Origin: JBQTIP01 sp052388025
GTDB taxonomy: Bacteria; Actinomycetota; UBA4738; HRBIN12
Length of the DNA stretch: 12,148 bases
Direction: 5' to 3'
NCBI GenBank assembly: GCA_052388025.1
Contig: JBQTIP010000299.1
Location: forward strand, 1-12,148
Each line of letters opens with the position of its first letter. The first letter of the stretch is position 1. The position numbers were made by a program, and so were the translations under genes. Positions 6,463 through 12,148 of the stretch are shown piece after piece. Below the pieces are notes generated by a model. That model saw only the letters and a list, made by a program, of their open reading frames with translations, was not told where the DNA came from and did no database searches.

Positions 6463-7950
6463 GTGAGCACGGAAACGGTCGACCGGCGAGGAGGCCAGCC
6501 GGCGAGCGATCGCGTGTGGAGCATCGAGACCCACGGGATCAACCCGATCCCGGACTCCGATCGACACGGAAAGCCCTCCGAGCTCTTCTGGATCTGGTGC
6601 GCCGCAAACATCAGCATCCTAGGCGTGACCTACGGCGCGTTCCTCGTGACCTTCTACGGACTCAGCCTGTTCCAGGCCGTCGTCGCGGCGGTCCTCGGAA
6701 CCGTCTTGTCGTTCCTCCTCGTCGGGGCCGTGAGCCTCGCCGGCAAGCTTGGAGGCGCGCCGACGCTCGTCCTGTCCCGAGCCTCGTTCGGCGTGATCGG
6801 CAACGCGATCCCAACGGCCATCAGCTACATCTCGCTGGTCGGTTGGGAGATCGTGCTGGTGGCGCTCTCGACTCTCGCCGCCGAAGCCGTCCTGGACAGG
6901 CTGGGCGCTCCGACAGGCGACGGGACGCTCGCCGTCTCGTTCGCGATCATCGCCGGGGCGACCATCGCCATCGGGCTGCTCGGCCACGCCACGATCGTGA
7001 AGATCCAGACATGGTTCACATACGCATTCGCGGCCATGACGGTCGTGTTCATCATCCTCGAGATCCCGCAGATCGACTGGGGCAAGGTGACCTCGCTCCC
7101 CTCCGGCAGCTTCCTCGGTGGGTTCGTCGGCGGGATGTCGATCATCATGGCGGGCCTGGGCATCGGGTGGGTGAACGCGGCAGCCGATTACAGCCGGTAT
7201 CTCCCGAGGTCGGCGAGCTCGAAGTCTGTGGTCGGCTGGACGGCGTTCGGGGCGAGCGTCGGCGCTGTCATCCTCATCGTGTTCGGGGTTCTGCTGGCCG
7301 CCAATAACGAGAACCTCGCGATCTCGGCGAACCCGATCGGGGATCTGGCCGAGCCGCTGCCGACCTGGTTCCTCGTTCCGTACCTAATCACGGCCGTCGG
7401 GGGACTGGTCGCGGGCGCGCTGCTCGACATCTACTCCTCGGGGCTGAACCTCATGACACTCGGCGTCCGGATCGAGCGCTACAAGTCGGTCGCGATCGAC
7501 GGAGTGCTGATGATCATGGGCAACATCTACCTCCTGTTCATCGCGGAGGAATTCATCGGACCGTTCATCGGCTTCCTCATCACCCTCGGGGTGCCTCTGG
7601 CCGCATGGGCCGCGATCTTCCTCGTGGACATGGGGCTGAACCGCCGGCGCGAGGGCTACTCGGAGCGAGACCTCTACTCATCGAGAGGGCGATACGGCGC
7701 CGGGAACGTCGCGGGAATAGTGTCGTTCGCGATCGCGGTCTTTCTAGGCCTGGGACTCGTGAGCTCCGGCGCCGCCATCTTCAGCTGGGTGGGGTACCTC
7801 CTCCCGCTCTTCAGTGAGTCGACTGAAGCCGCGATCGGCGGCAGCAGCATCGGGCTCTTCCTGGGGTTCGTCGTGGCGGGCGTGCTGTACGCGATCCTGA
7901 GCCGGGTGGTCCCCGAGCGAGGCTCCGCACCCCCCGCCGGCGTCTCGTGA
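6463..7950 (+). CDS. NCS1 family nucleobase permease (purine-cytosine permease type)
   Basis: This integral membrane symporter of about 495 residues has about 12 hydrophobic segments beginning near residue 41. The cytoplasmic N-terminus carries the GINPIPDSDRHGKPSELFWIW region typical of purine-cytosine permeases. Family motifs include SRASFGVIGN at 105-114 and ADYSRYLP at 241-248. NCS1 proteins import cytosine, purines, hydantoins, allantoin or related compounds with a cation. The motifs fit the CodB/purine-cytosine branch, but the substrate cannot be fixed by eye. The stop overlaps the start of the isochorismatase-family gene (GTGA), a close coupling that suggests the imported compound, or a product of it, is the substrate of that hydrolase. 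No regulatory operator was recognised in the short divergent region upstream. Confidence 0.9.
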   Translation: MSTETVDRRGGQPASDRVWSIETHGINPIPDSDRHGKPSELFWIWCAANISILGVTYGAFLVTFYGLSLFQAVVAAVLGTVLSFLLVGAVSLAGKLGGAPTLVLSRASFGVIGNAIPTAISYISLVGWEIVLVALSTLAAEAVLDRLGAPTGDGTLAVSFAIIAGATIAIGLLGHATIVKIQTWFTYAFAAMTVVFIILEIPQIDWGKVTSLPSGSFLGGFVGGMSIIMAGLGIGWVNAAADYSRYLPRSASSKSVVGWTAFGASVGAVILIVFGVLLAANNENLAISANPIGDLAEPLPTWFLVPYLITAVGGLVAGALLDIYSSGLNLMTLGVRIERYKSVAIDGVLMIMGNIYLLFIAEEFIGPFIGFLITLGVPLAAWAAIFLVDMGLNRRREGYSERDLYSSRGRYGAGNVAGIVSFAIAVFLGLGLVSSGAAIFSWVGYLLPLFSESTEAAIGGSSIGLFLGFVVAGVLYAILSRVVPERGSAPPAGVS

Positions 7951-8528
7951 TCGACGGCGCGGCGCCCGTTGGCCCGCTCCTCGTCGTGATCGACATGCAG
8001 CGGATCTTCGGCGACGAGGACAGCCCGTGGGCGACTCCCGGCTTCGATGGGCTGATCGAGCCCATCGAGCGGCTCGTACGAGCGTTCGGGGACCGGGTCG
8101 TCTTCACCCGTTTCCGCATGCCGGCGGAGCCCGAGGGAAGCTGGGCCGGGTACTACCGATTGTGGGAGTTCGCGCGCAGGCCCGACGCAGAGCGGCTGCT
8201 GGAGCTCGCGGCGCCGTGGACCGGCGCCGCGGCTCGGACGGTGGAGAAACCCACGTTCTCCAAATGGGGTCCCGAGCTCCGCGAGCTGGCCGGCGAGTCG
8301 AAGACCCTCGTGGTCTGCGGCGTCGCGACCGACTGCTGTGTGATCGCCACGGTCCTCGGGGCCGTGGACGACGGCATGTACGTCCGGGTCGTGAAGGATG
8401 CGTGCGCGGGCATAGACGGTCTCGCCCACGAGCGGGCGATCGGCCTGATGGCCGGGTTCCCTCCCCACGTCACGATCACCACCGTCGAGGAGGAGCTCGC
8501 GGCCCGCAGGGAGCCGGCGGTCACCTAG
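7947..8528 (+). CDS. isochorismatase-family cysteine hydrolase (amidohydrolase)
   Basis: This 193-residue protein has the family's catalytic triad: Asp16 in LLVVIDMQRIF, a lysine at 101 (or 106) in EKPTFSKW, and the nucleophile Cys131 in GVATDCCV, just before the end of the core. Despite the name, most members hydrolyse amides such as N-carbamoyl compounds, ureidoacrylate, biuret or nicotinamide; true isochorismatases are a minority. Translational coupling with an NCS1 permease favours a role in breaking down an imported nitrogenous ring-cleavage product or a carbamoylated amine, which is inference. GTG 7947 is chosen for the GTGA overlap and because similarity starts about ten residues later. 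The stop TAG lies immediately before the left copy of the 35 bp repeat, which encodes a permease tail on the opposite strand. Confidence 0.92.
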   Translation: MIDGAAPVGPLLVVIDMQRIFGDEDSPWATPGFDGLIEPIERLVRAFGDRVVFTRFRMPAEPEGSWAGYYRLWEFARRPDAERLLELAAPWTGAAARTVEKPTFSKWGPELRELAGESKTLVVCGVATDCCVIATVLGAVDDGMYVRVVKDACAGIDGLAHERAIGLMAGFPPHVTITTVEEELAARREPAVT

Positions 8529-8563
8529 AGTCACTGCGCCTGCCGTTCTCGGTACCGCAAGCC
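8529..8563. repeat. 35 bp direct repeat, left copy (R1)
   Basis: It begins AGTCACTGCGCCTGCCG and ends GGTACCGCAAGCC. The same sequence with 2 substitutions occurs at 12038-12072, in the same orientation, 3509 bp away. It starts directly after the isochorismatase stop codon. On the minus strand it encodes a permease C-terminus and stop, so it is read as a duplicated gene end rather than a simple repeat. Confidence 0.85.
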
Positions 8564-8593
8564 ATCGGCCTCCTGCCACCTGACGCCCTCGGA
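8531..8593 (-). pseudogene. remnant of the 3' end of an ABC transporter permease gene
   Basis: On the minus strand, 8593-8531 reads SEGVRWQEADGLRYRERQAQ followed by TGA. The intact permease end at the right edge of the window reads SQQLRMPAADGLRYRKRQAQ and also ends with TGA. The last eleven residues differ at one position; farther from the stop the match weakens to scattered identities (S, R) and then disappears, with no hydrophobic permease segment. It is thus a short tail of a permease gene whose body is missing. It sits 2 bp from the isochorismatase stop, as a convergent gene end would. Confidence 0.6.
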
Positions 8594-8621
8594 GCCTTGC
8601 GCTTGTTTCCGATGCCCCAAC

Positions 8622-8627
8622 TACGAT
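8622..8627 (+). promoter_or_regulatory. putative -10 element (TACGAT) of the LAL regulator gene
   Basis: TACGAT fits the TAnnnT pattern and lies 12 bp before ATG 8640, giving a leader of only a few bases or, if translation starts at ATG 8661, about 27 nt. A TTGCGC at 8597-8602 is a possible -35 but with a 19 bp spacer. It lies in sequence that belongs to the bracketed segment, so the regulator may bring its own promoter. Confidence 0.35.
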
Positions 8628-8639
8628 TGCGGTTACTCG

Positions 8640-11483
8640 ATGGGGCGCTGGGCGGCTGGGATGACAGAAGGGATCGTTGGACGGGAGAGCGAGCTCGCCG
8701 CGGTGACGCGTTTCCTCGACGATGTCCCGGGCGGGCCGAGCGCGTTGATAGTCGAGGGCGAGGCGGGCATCGGCAAGACCACCTTGTGGGGCGAAGGGCG
8801 AGCCGCTGCCCTCCAAAGGTCCTATCGAGTTCTCGCCTGCCGGCCGGTCGAGGCGGAGACCAAGTTCTCGTTCTCAGCGCTGGGCGACCTCCTAGGCGAG
8901 GTCGTCGACGAGGCCCTTCCAGTGCTCCCCGACCCCCAGCGCCGAGCGCTCGAGGTCGCGCTGTTGCTCAAGGATGCGGGGGGCTCCGCTCCGAACCGGC
9001 GCGCCGTCTCCCTCGCGATCCTCGGGGTGTTCCGCTTCATGGCCCGGGCAGGCCCTTTGGTCATGGCGGTGGACGACGTGCAGTGGCTCGACGCCCCTTC
9101 GGCCCGGGTGCTCGAGTTTGCGGTTCGCCGCCTTGAGAAGGAGCCCGTGGGATTCCTCGCTGCCGTCCGAGGAGGGGATGAGCACGTCGACCCCCTGGGC
9201 TTGGTCCGGGCTTTGCCCGTGGATCGGGTCCGTTCGTTGCGACTCGGTCCCTTGAGCCTCGATGAGTTGGACTCGCTCCTGCGGTCTCGCCTAGATGCGG
9301 GGTTCCCCCGTCCCATCCTCCTCAAGCTGCATCGCTCCTGTGGCGGTAACCCGTTCTTCGCGATCGAGATCGCCAGAGTCCTCGCGCGCGGCCAGACCCG
9401 GCTCGCGCCCGGCGAGGCGCTGCCCGTGCCCAAGACCCTTCGGGAGATGGTCCACGAGCGGGTGGCGAATCTTGCCCCCGACGCCAGAGACGTCGCCCTG
9501 GTGGTCTCGGGACTCTCCCAGCCGACCCACGCCCTCGTCATGGCCGCTGTCGGACGCCGAGGCGAGGCGGCCGCAGGCTTGAAGAAGGCCGTCCAGGCAG
9601 GTGTGATGGAGGTCCAGGGCGACCGCATCCGTTTCTCTCACTCGCTGCTCGCCTCGGTTGTGTACACGGAGGCCTCGGCCGAGCAGAGGCGCGAGCTTCA
9701 TGGGCGGCTCGCCGGCATCCTCACTGATCCTGAGGAGCGGGCCCGGCACCTCGCTCTCGCCGCGCAGGTCCCTGATTCGCACGTGGCATCGGCCCTGGAC
9801 GACGCGGCTTCGAGGGCGTGGGCCCGCGGGGCGCCCGAGACCGCGGCCGAGCTCTCCGAGATGGCGCGGCGCCTCACGCCGCCCGATCGGCCGGCCGAGA
9901 TTCGGCAGAGAACCATGGATGCCGCGACCGCCCATTTCGAAGCCGGCGACACCTCCCGAGCCCGAAGCCTTCTCGAGGAGGCGCTGGATGCCGCGCCTCC
10001 CGGTCCCGCCCGAGCTGACGTGTTCAGGCAGCTCGGCATGATTCGGGCGGCGGAGGAAAGCTGGCAACCGGCCGCCGTCCTCTTTGGTCTCGCGCTCGCC
10101 GAGGCAGGCGACGATCCCGCTCTCAGAGCCTCCATCGAGCAGGACCTCGGTTACGCCGGCCTGTTCAACGGCGACCTGGCCGGAGCAGAGGCCCACGCCC
10201 GAGCCGCGCTCGATCTGGCGGAGGGGCTGGGAGACTCGGCCGTTCTCGCCGAATCACTGGGGGCCCTTGGATTCCTCGAGTTCGTCCAGGGGCGAGGGAT
10301 ACGCCTCGACATCATGGAGCGCGCCGTGGAGCTGGAGAAGGAGACGGAGGAGTGGCATTTGGTGCTCCGGCCCACCTTCTGTCTCGCCCAGCTACTGAAG
10401 TACTCGGGGGAGCTCGACGCGGCCCGAACCAGGTTCCGGGCCCTGCTCGACCATGCGTTGGAGCGGGGCCAGGAGAACCCCGTCCCCGTTCTCCTCTACC
10501 ACCTGGCGGAACTGGAATGCTGGGCCGGCGACTGGGACGCCGCCAGCCGATATGCAGAGGAATGTTTGGCTCCCGCCAGGCAGACCGGGATGGCCTTCTA
10601 TCAAACGATGGTGCACTACGCGAAGGCGCTGGTCGATGCCCATCTCGGACACGTTGGATCCGCCCGTGCGGCCGCCGAGCAGGGGTTCACGCTCGCGGAG
10701 CGGACCGGTGTCGTCCTCACCACGATCCTGAACCTATCGGCCCTCGGGTTCCTCGAGCTCTCGCTCGGCGACGCGGCGAAGGCACACGACCATCTAGGGC
10801 CGGCCGTGGGGTTGCGCAGATCGATGGGCGTCGGGGAACCGGCATACCTTCGCCTCCTCCCCGACGAGATCGAGGCTCTCATCGCCTTGGGCAAGCTGGA
10901 CGAGGCGAGTTCGCTCCTCAAACCGTTCGAGGAGCGGGCCAAGACTCTCGACCGGGTGTGGGCGCTGGCGACCACCGGTAGGTGCCGGGGGCTCTTGGCG
11001 GCCGCCCAAGGTGACATCCCGGGAGCGCTCGTCGCACTTGGGCAGGCGCTACACGAGCATGAGCGGCTCGCTCAGCCGTTCGAGCTTGCCCGCACACTTC
11101 TCGTCCTCGGGCAGGTTCAGCGACGGGATAAGAAGAAGCAGGCCGCCCGCACATCTCTCGCTCACGCCCGGGAGATCTTCGACGGTCTTGGCGCAGCTCT
11201 GTGGTCCGAGAAGGCTCGGGCCGAGCTCGGCCGCATCGGGGGCCGGGCGCCTGCACCCCTGGCTCTCACCCCAACCGAGGAGCGAGTGGCCGATCTTGTC
11301 GCCGGGGGCCTCAGCAACCGGGAGGTCGCCGACGCGCTGTTCATGAGCGTGAACACGGTTCAGGCCAACCTCAAGAGGATCTTTCGCAAGCTGGGGATCC
11401 GCTCACGCACAGAGCTGGCCCGCAAGATTGCTCCGGTATCTGAGCGCCCGGGCCATACCTCGGAGGTTCCCCGCCCTCAATAG
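8640..11483 (+). CDS. LAL-type LuxR family transcriptional regulator (STAND ATPase, TPR-like repeats, C-terminal HTH)
   Basis: This 947-residue cytoplasmic regulator of the large ATP-binding LuxR (MalT-like) class. The N-terminal STAND/AAA ATPase begins IVGRESELAAVTRFLD; Walker A is GEAGIGKT at 40-47 and Walker B is LVMAVDDVQWLD at 140-151. The long middle (about 360-860) is alpha-helical, alanine-, leucine- and glutamate-rich, with repeated units such as AELSEMARRL and ARSLLEEALDAAP, like TPR sensor arrays. The LuxR helix-turn-helix at about 876-930 reads LTPTEERVADLVAGGLSNRE, then VNTVQANLKRIFRKLGIRSR. In the family, ligand and ATP binding drive oligomerisation and DNA binding; the ligand here is unknown. 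ATG 8640 is used, though ATG 8661, only 3 codons before the conserved IVGRE, is equally plausible; neither has a good RBS. It ends just before two direct-repeat boxes and a small membrane protein gene, its likely target. The gene lies between duplicated permease ends, suggesting acquisition as a cassette. Confidence 0.93.
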   Translation: MGRWAAGMTEGIVGRESELAAVTRFLDDVPGGPSALIVEGEAGIGKTTLWGEGRAAALQRSYRVLACRPVEAETKFSFSALGDLLGEVVDEALPVLPDPQRRALEVALLLKDAGGSAPNRRAVSLAILGVFRFMARAGPLVMAVDDVQWLDAPSARVLEFAVRRLEKEPVGFLAAVRGGDEHVDPLGLVRALPVDRVRSLRLGPLSLDELDSLLRSRLDAGFPRPILLKLHRSCGGNPFFAIEIARVLARGQTRLAPGEALPVPKTLREMVHERVANLAPDARDVALVVSGLSQPTHALVMAAVGRRGEAAAGLKKAVQAGVMEVQGDRIRFSHSLLASVVYTEASAEQRRELHGRLAGILTDPEERARHLALAAQVPDSHVASALDDAASRAWARGAPETAAELSEMARRLTPPDRPAEIRQRTMDAATAHFEAGDTSRARSLLEEALDAAPPGPARADVFRQLGMIRAAEESWQPAAVLFGLALAEAGDDPALRASIEQDLGYAGLFNGDLAGAEAHARAALDLAEGLGDSAVLAESLGALGFLEFVQGRGIRLDIMERAVELEKETEEWHLVLRPTFCLAQLLKYSGELDAARTRFRALLDHALERGQENPVPVLLYHLAELECWAGDWDAASRYAEECLAPARQTGMAFYQTMVHYAKALVDAHLGHVGSARAAAEQGFTLAERTGVVLTTILNLSALGFLELSLGDAAKAHDHLGPAVGLRRSMGVGEPAYLRLLPDEIEALIALGKLDEASSLLKPFEERAKTLDRVWALATTGRCRGLLAAAQGDIPGALVALGQALHEHERLAQPFELARTLLVLGQVQRRDKKKQAARTSLAHAREIFDGLGAALWSEKARAELGRIGGRAPAPLALTPTEERVADLVAGGLSNREVADALFMSVNTVQANLKRIFRKLGIRSRTELARKIAPVSERPGHTSEVPRPQ

Positions 11484-11517
11484 GTACTGATTCCGTCGTC
11501 GATAAGTACTGATCCGG
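11480..11517 (+). promoter_or_regulatory. tandem direct-repeat boxes, candidate operator for the LAL regulator
   Basis: ATAGGTACTGATTCCG at 11480-11495 and ATAAGTACTGATCCGG at 11502-11517 share ATA[G/A]GTACTGAT. They are spaced 22 bp start to start, about two helical turns, so they face the same side of the DNA. The first overlaps the regulator's stop codon. They sit upstream of a -10-like TACGGT (11544-11549), a position expected for activator sites replacing a -35. MalT-type regulators use asymmetric direct repeats, so a role as LAL binding sites is plausible but inferred. Confidence 0.5.
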
Positions 11518-11583
11518 GGGATTTCTCATCGGCTTGCTCAGCCTACGGTGGCCTCGTCCGATCGAGCTTCAGCGTCAGAGTGG

Positions 11584-11591
11584 AAAGGAGG
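11584..11591 (+). promoter_or_regulatory. ribosome binding site AAAGGAGG, deciding the ATG start at 11597
   Basis: A consensus Shine-Dalgarno lies 5 nt before ATG 11597. It rules out the longer in-frame start at 11534 and marks the small gene as actively translated. Confidence 0.75.
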
Positions 11592-11596
11592 ACACC

Positions 11597-11857
11597 ATGA
11601 GCGTGAAGACCGGGGCCCTGTCTCTTCCGGGCCGGAAGCCGGCCAGGCTCAGGGCCCGGGCAATCATCCTCATCCCGGCATTGGTCGTGATAGGGGTGAT
11701 CGCCGCCTCGCTGGCTCTGCGGGAGAGTGAGCCGGGAAAGAGAGGCATCGAGGGATCGGCCTCGGCGCTGTCTTCGACCTACAGCTCTCAGTCCGTGGTC
11801 ACGGGCACGGGGCCTGGGTTGGTCCACGTGGCCGGCGTTCCCGGATCGAACTCGTAG
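11597..11857 (+). CDS. small single-pass membrane protein, function unknown
   Basis: The 86-residue protein has a basic N-terminus (GRKPARLRAR, residues 12-21), one hydrophobic segment at about 22-41 (AIILIPALVVIGVIAASLAL) and a polar tail rich in Ser, Gly and Thr (about 45 residues). By the positive-inside rule the N-terminus is cytoplasmic and the tail lies outside. A long n-region makes it more like a signal-anchor than a cleaved signal peptide, though release cannot be excluded. The tail has no cysteine, lipobox or sortase motif. I recognise no family. The strong RBS and the direct-repeat boxes upstream support a real, regulated gene, probably controlled by the adjacent LAL regulator. Roles as a secreted or anchored signal peptide, or as a partner of a membrane complex, are possible but unsupported. 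Confidence 0.65.
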   Translation: MSVKTGALSLPGRKPARLRARAIILIPALVVIGVIAASLALRESEPGKRGIEGSASALSSTYSSQSVVTGTGPGLVHVAGVPGSNS

Positions 11858-12037
11858 CAGGCCTGCGTCAGTGGGGCTGTCCACGAGCGATGGGGAGCTG
11901 TTCAGTACGCCTCGGTTGCTCCGGCGGAGGCGGCCGATCGACCGGTAGCCATCTCGGTACCGATCCTCGGAGCCTTCGCTGGAACCGAGTAGCTCCAGTG
12001 CCTATTCGGTGACCTCTGAAGAGGAAGGGCTACCCCA
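11858..12037. other. 180 bp non-coding stretch between the small membrane protein gene and the permease end
   Basis: No convincing gene is present. A perfect palindrome GCAGGCCTGC (11857-11866) follows the stop codon directly but has no loop or T-run, so it is not a typical terminator. An inverted copy of the box core (TCAGTAC, 11902-11908) occurs, as does a degenerate copy of the left border sequence (11948-11982). CCTCTGAAGAGG at 12013-12024 has a loop too short to be a stable hairpin. Confidence 0.5.
11948..11982. repeat. shortened, degenerate relative of the left border sequence 8542-8602
   Basis: TCTCGGTACCG (11952-11962) and CCTCGGAGCCTT (11965-11976) match 8547-8557 and 8587-8598 exactly, in the same order and orientation. 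They are separated by 2 bp here and 29 bp on the left. Similarity continues on both sides with single indels (GCC before; CGCT after). It looks like a third permease-tail-derived copy with an internal deletion. Confidence 0.5.
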
Positions 12038-12072
12038 AGTCACTGCGCCTGCCGTTTTCGGTACCGCAGGCC
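12038..12072. repeat. 35 bp direct repeat, right copy (R2)
   Basis: It matches 8529-8563 with 2 substitutions (C to T at 12056, A to G at 12069). It forms the very 3' end of the permease gene on the minus strand. One difference changes the encoded tail residue (Glu in the left copy, Lys here), the other is silent. Confidence 0.85.
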
Positions 12073-12148
12073 GTCTGCGGCCGGCATCCGAAGCTGTTGG
12101 GACGCAAGGGACAGCACGAGCAGCGTGACGATGTAGGGCGTGAAGAAG
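12040..12148 (-). CDS. ABC transporter permease, C-terminal 35 residues (rest outside window)
   Basis: On the minus strand the last 108 bases read FFTPYIVTLLVLSLASQQ, then LRMPAADGLRYRKRQAQ and TGA. A hydrophobic final helix (PYIVTLLVLSLAS) followed by QxLRxPAADGxxYR closely resembles the C-termini of inner-membrane permeases of BmpA-dependent nucleoside or simple-sugar ABC transporters. Most of the gene lies beyond the right edge. A nucleoside or purine substrate would fit the nearby NCS1 permease and amidohydrolase, but that is inference. Its stop region is the right copy of the 35 bp repeat. A 6 bp stem with 5 nt loop (12064-12080) lies inside the coding end. Confidence 0.7.
   Translation of the reverse strand, partial: FFTPYIVTLLVLSLASQQLRMPAADGLRYRKRQAQ

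Noticed and set aside
7674..8816. 380-codon open frame on the minus strand opposite the permease, hydrolase and LAL start
   Set aside because: No domain is visible and it is antisense to three well-supported genes; it is in a different frame from the permease-tail remnant.
8027..9136. 369-codon plus-strand open frame bridging the isochorismatase and LAL genes
   Set aside because: It is out of frame with both genes, Arg/Gly-rich, and has no recognisable motif.
11727..11948. 73-codon plus-strand open frame overlapping and following the small membrane protein gene
   Set aside because: It starts inside the better-supported gene in another frame, lacks an RBS and is Arg/Pro/Ser-rich.
8529..12072. 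Composite transposon or IS with target-site duplication
   Set aside because: No transposase gene and no terminal inverted repeats were seen, and 35 bp is far longer than usual IS target duplications; the repeats are coding ends of a permease.
12064..12080. Hairpin CCGCAG-GCCGT-CTGCGG as a terminator
   Set aside because: It lies inside the permease coding end and has no T-run on either side; it may be coincidental or relate to the repeat border.

Overview
The window is GC-rich, densely packed bacterial chromosome. The gene set points to Actinomycetota: a P-II/GlnD pair with an about 820-residue GlnD, a small CxxC...HxxC protein of a type common in actinobacteria, frequent GTG starts, 1-4 bp coupled overlaps, apparently leaderless genes, and a large LAL-type LuxR regulator. 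A deep-branching soil lineage (for example Thermoleophilia or Gaiellales-like) would fit, but this is a guess from style. No RNA gene, CRISPR array, transposase, integrase or convincing rho-independent terminator was seen.

Layout. (1) 1-2740: the C-terminal part of a P-II signalling protein followed by glnD, the nitrogen-sensing pair. (2) 2774-5493: housekeeping and accessory genes. A DUF72 gene on the minus strand diverges from an alpha/beta hydrolase gene with start codons interlocked in one CATG; the hydrolase is followed by a small zinc-ribbon-like protein. A HicB-like/HTH regulator with a leaderless-type promoter is then coupled to a histidine phosphatase. (3) 5562-6400: an SCP2-domain protein and a PaaI-type thioesterase converge, their stop codons interlocked in one CTAG. 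(4) 6463-8528: an NCS1 nucleobase-type permease coupled by GTGA to an isochorismatase-family amidohydrolase, a plausible uptake-and-hydrolysis module for a nitrogenous compound. (5) 8529-12072: a 3.5 kb segment with a 947-residue LAL regulator, two direct-repeat boxes, and an 86-residue single-pass membrane protein with a strong ribosome binding site. (6) 12040-12148: the C-terminal end of an ABC transporter permease on the minus strand, running out of the window.

The most notable structure is the bracketing of segment 5. A 35 bp direct repeat with 2 mismatches lies immediately after the isochorismatase gene (8529-8563) and again at the 3' end of the permease gene (12038-12072). Read on the minus strand, both copies encode the same C-terminal tail and stop (GLRYR[E/K]RQAQ-stop). 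The left copy is therefore a remnant of a permease 3' end, and a shortened third relative sits at 11948-11982. The simplest reading is that an isochorismatase gene and a permease gene once converged with a 2 bp gap. A cassette of LAL regulator plus small membrane protein then came to lie between them, leaving duplicated permease tails at its borders.

How the genes may work together: P-II/GlnD sense nitrogen status, and the permease, amidohydrolase and ABC permease tail look like nucleobase or nucleoside nitrogen acquisition. The LAL regulator probably controls its small membrane neighbour through the boxes at 11480-11517. These functional links are inference; the gene families are read from conserved motifs.
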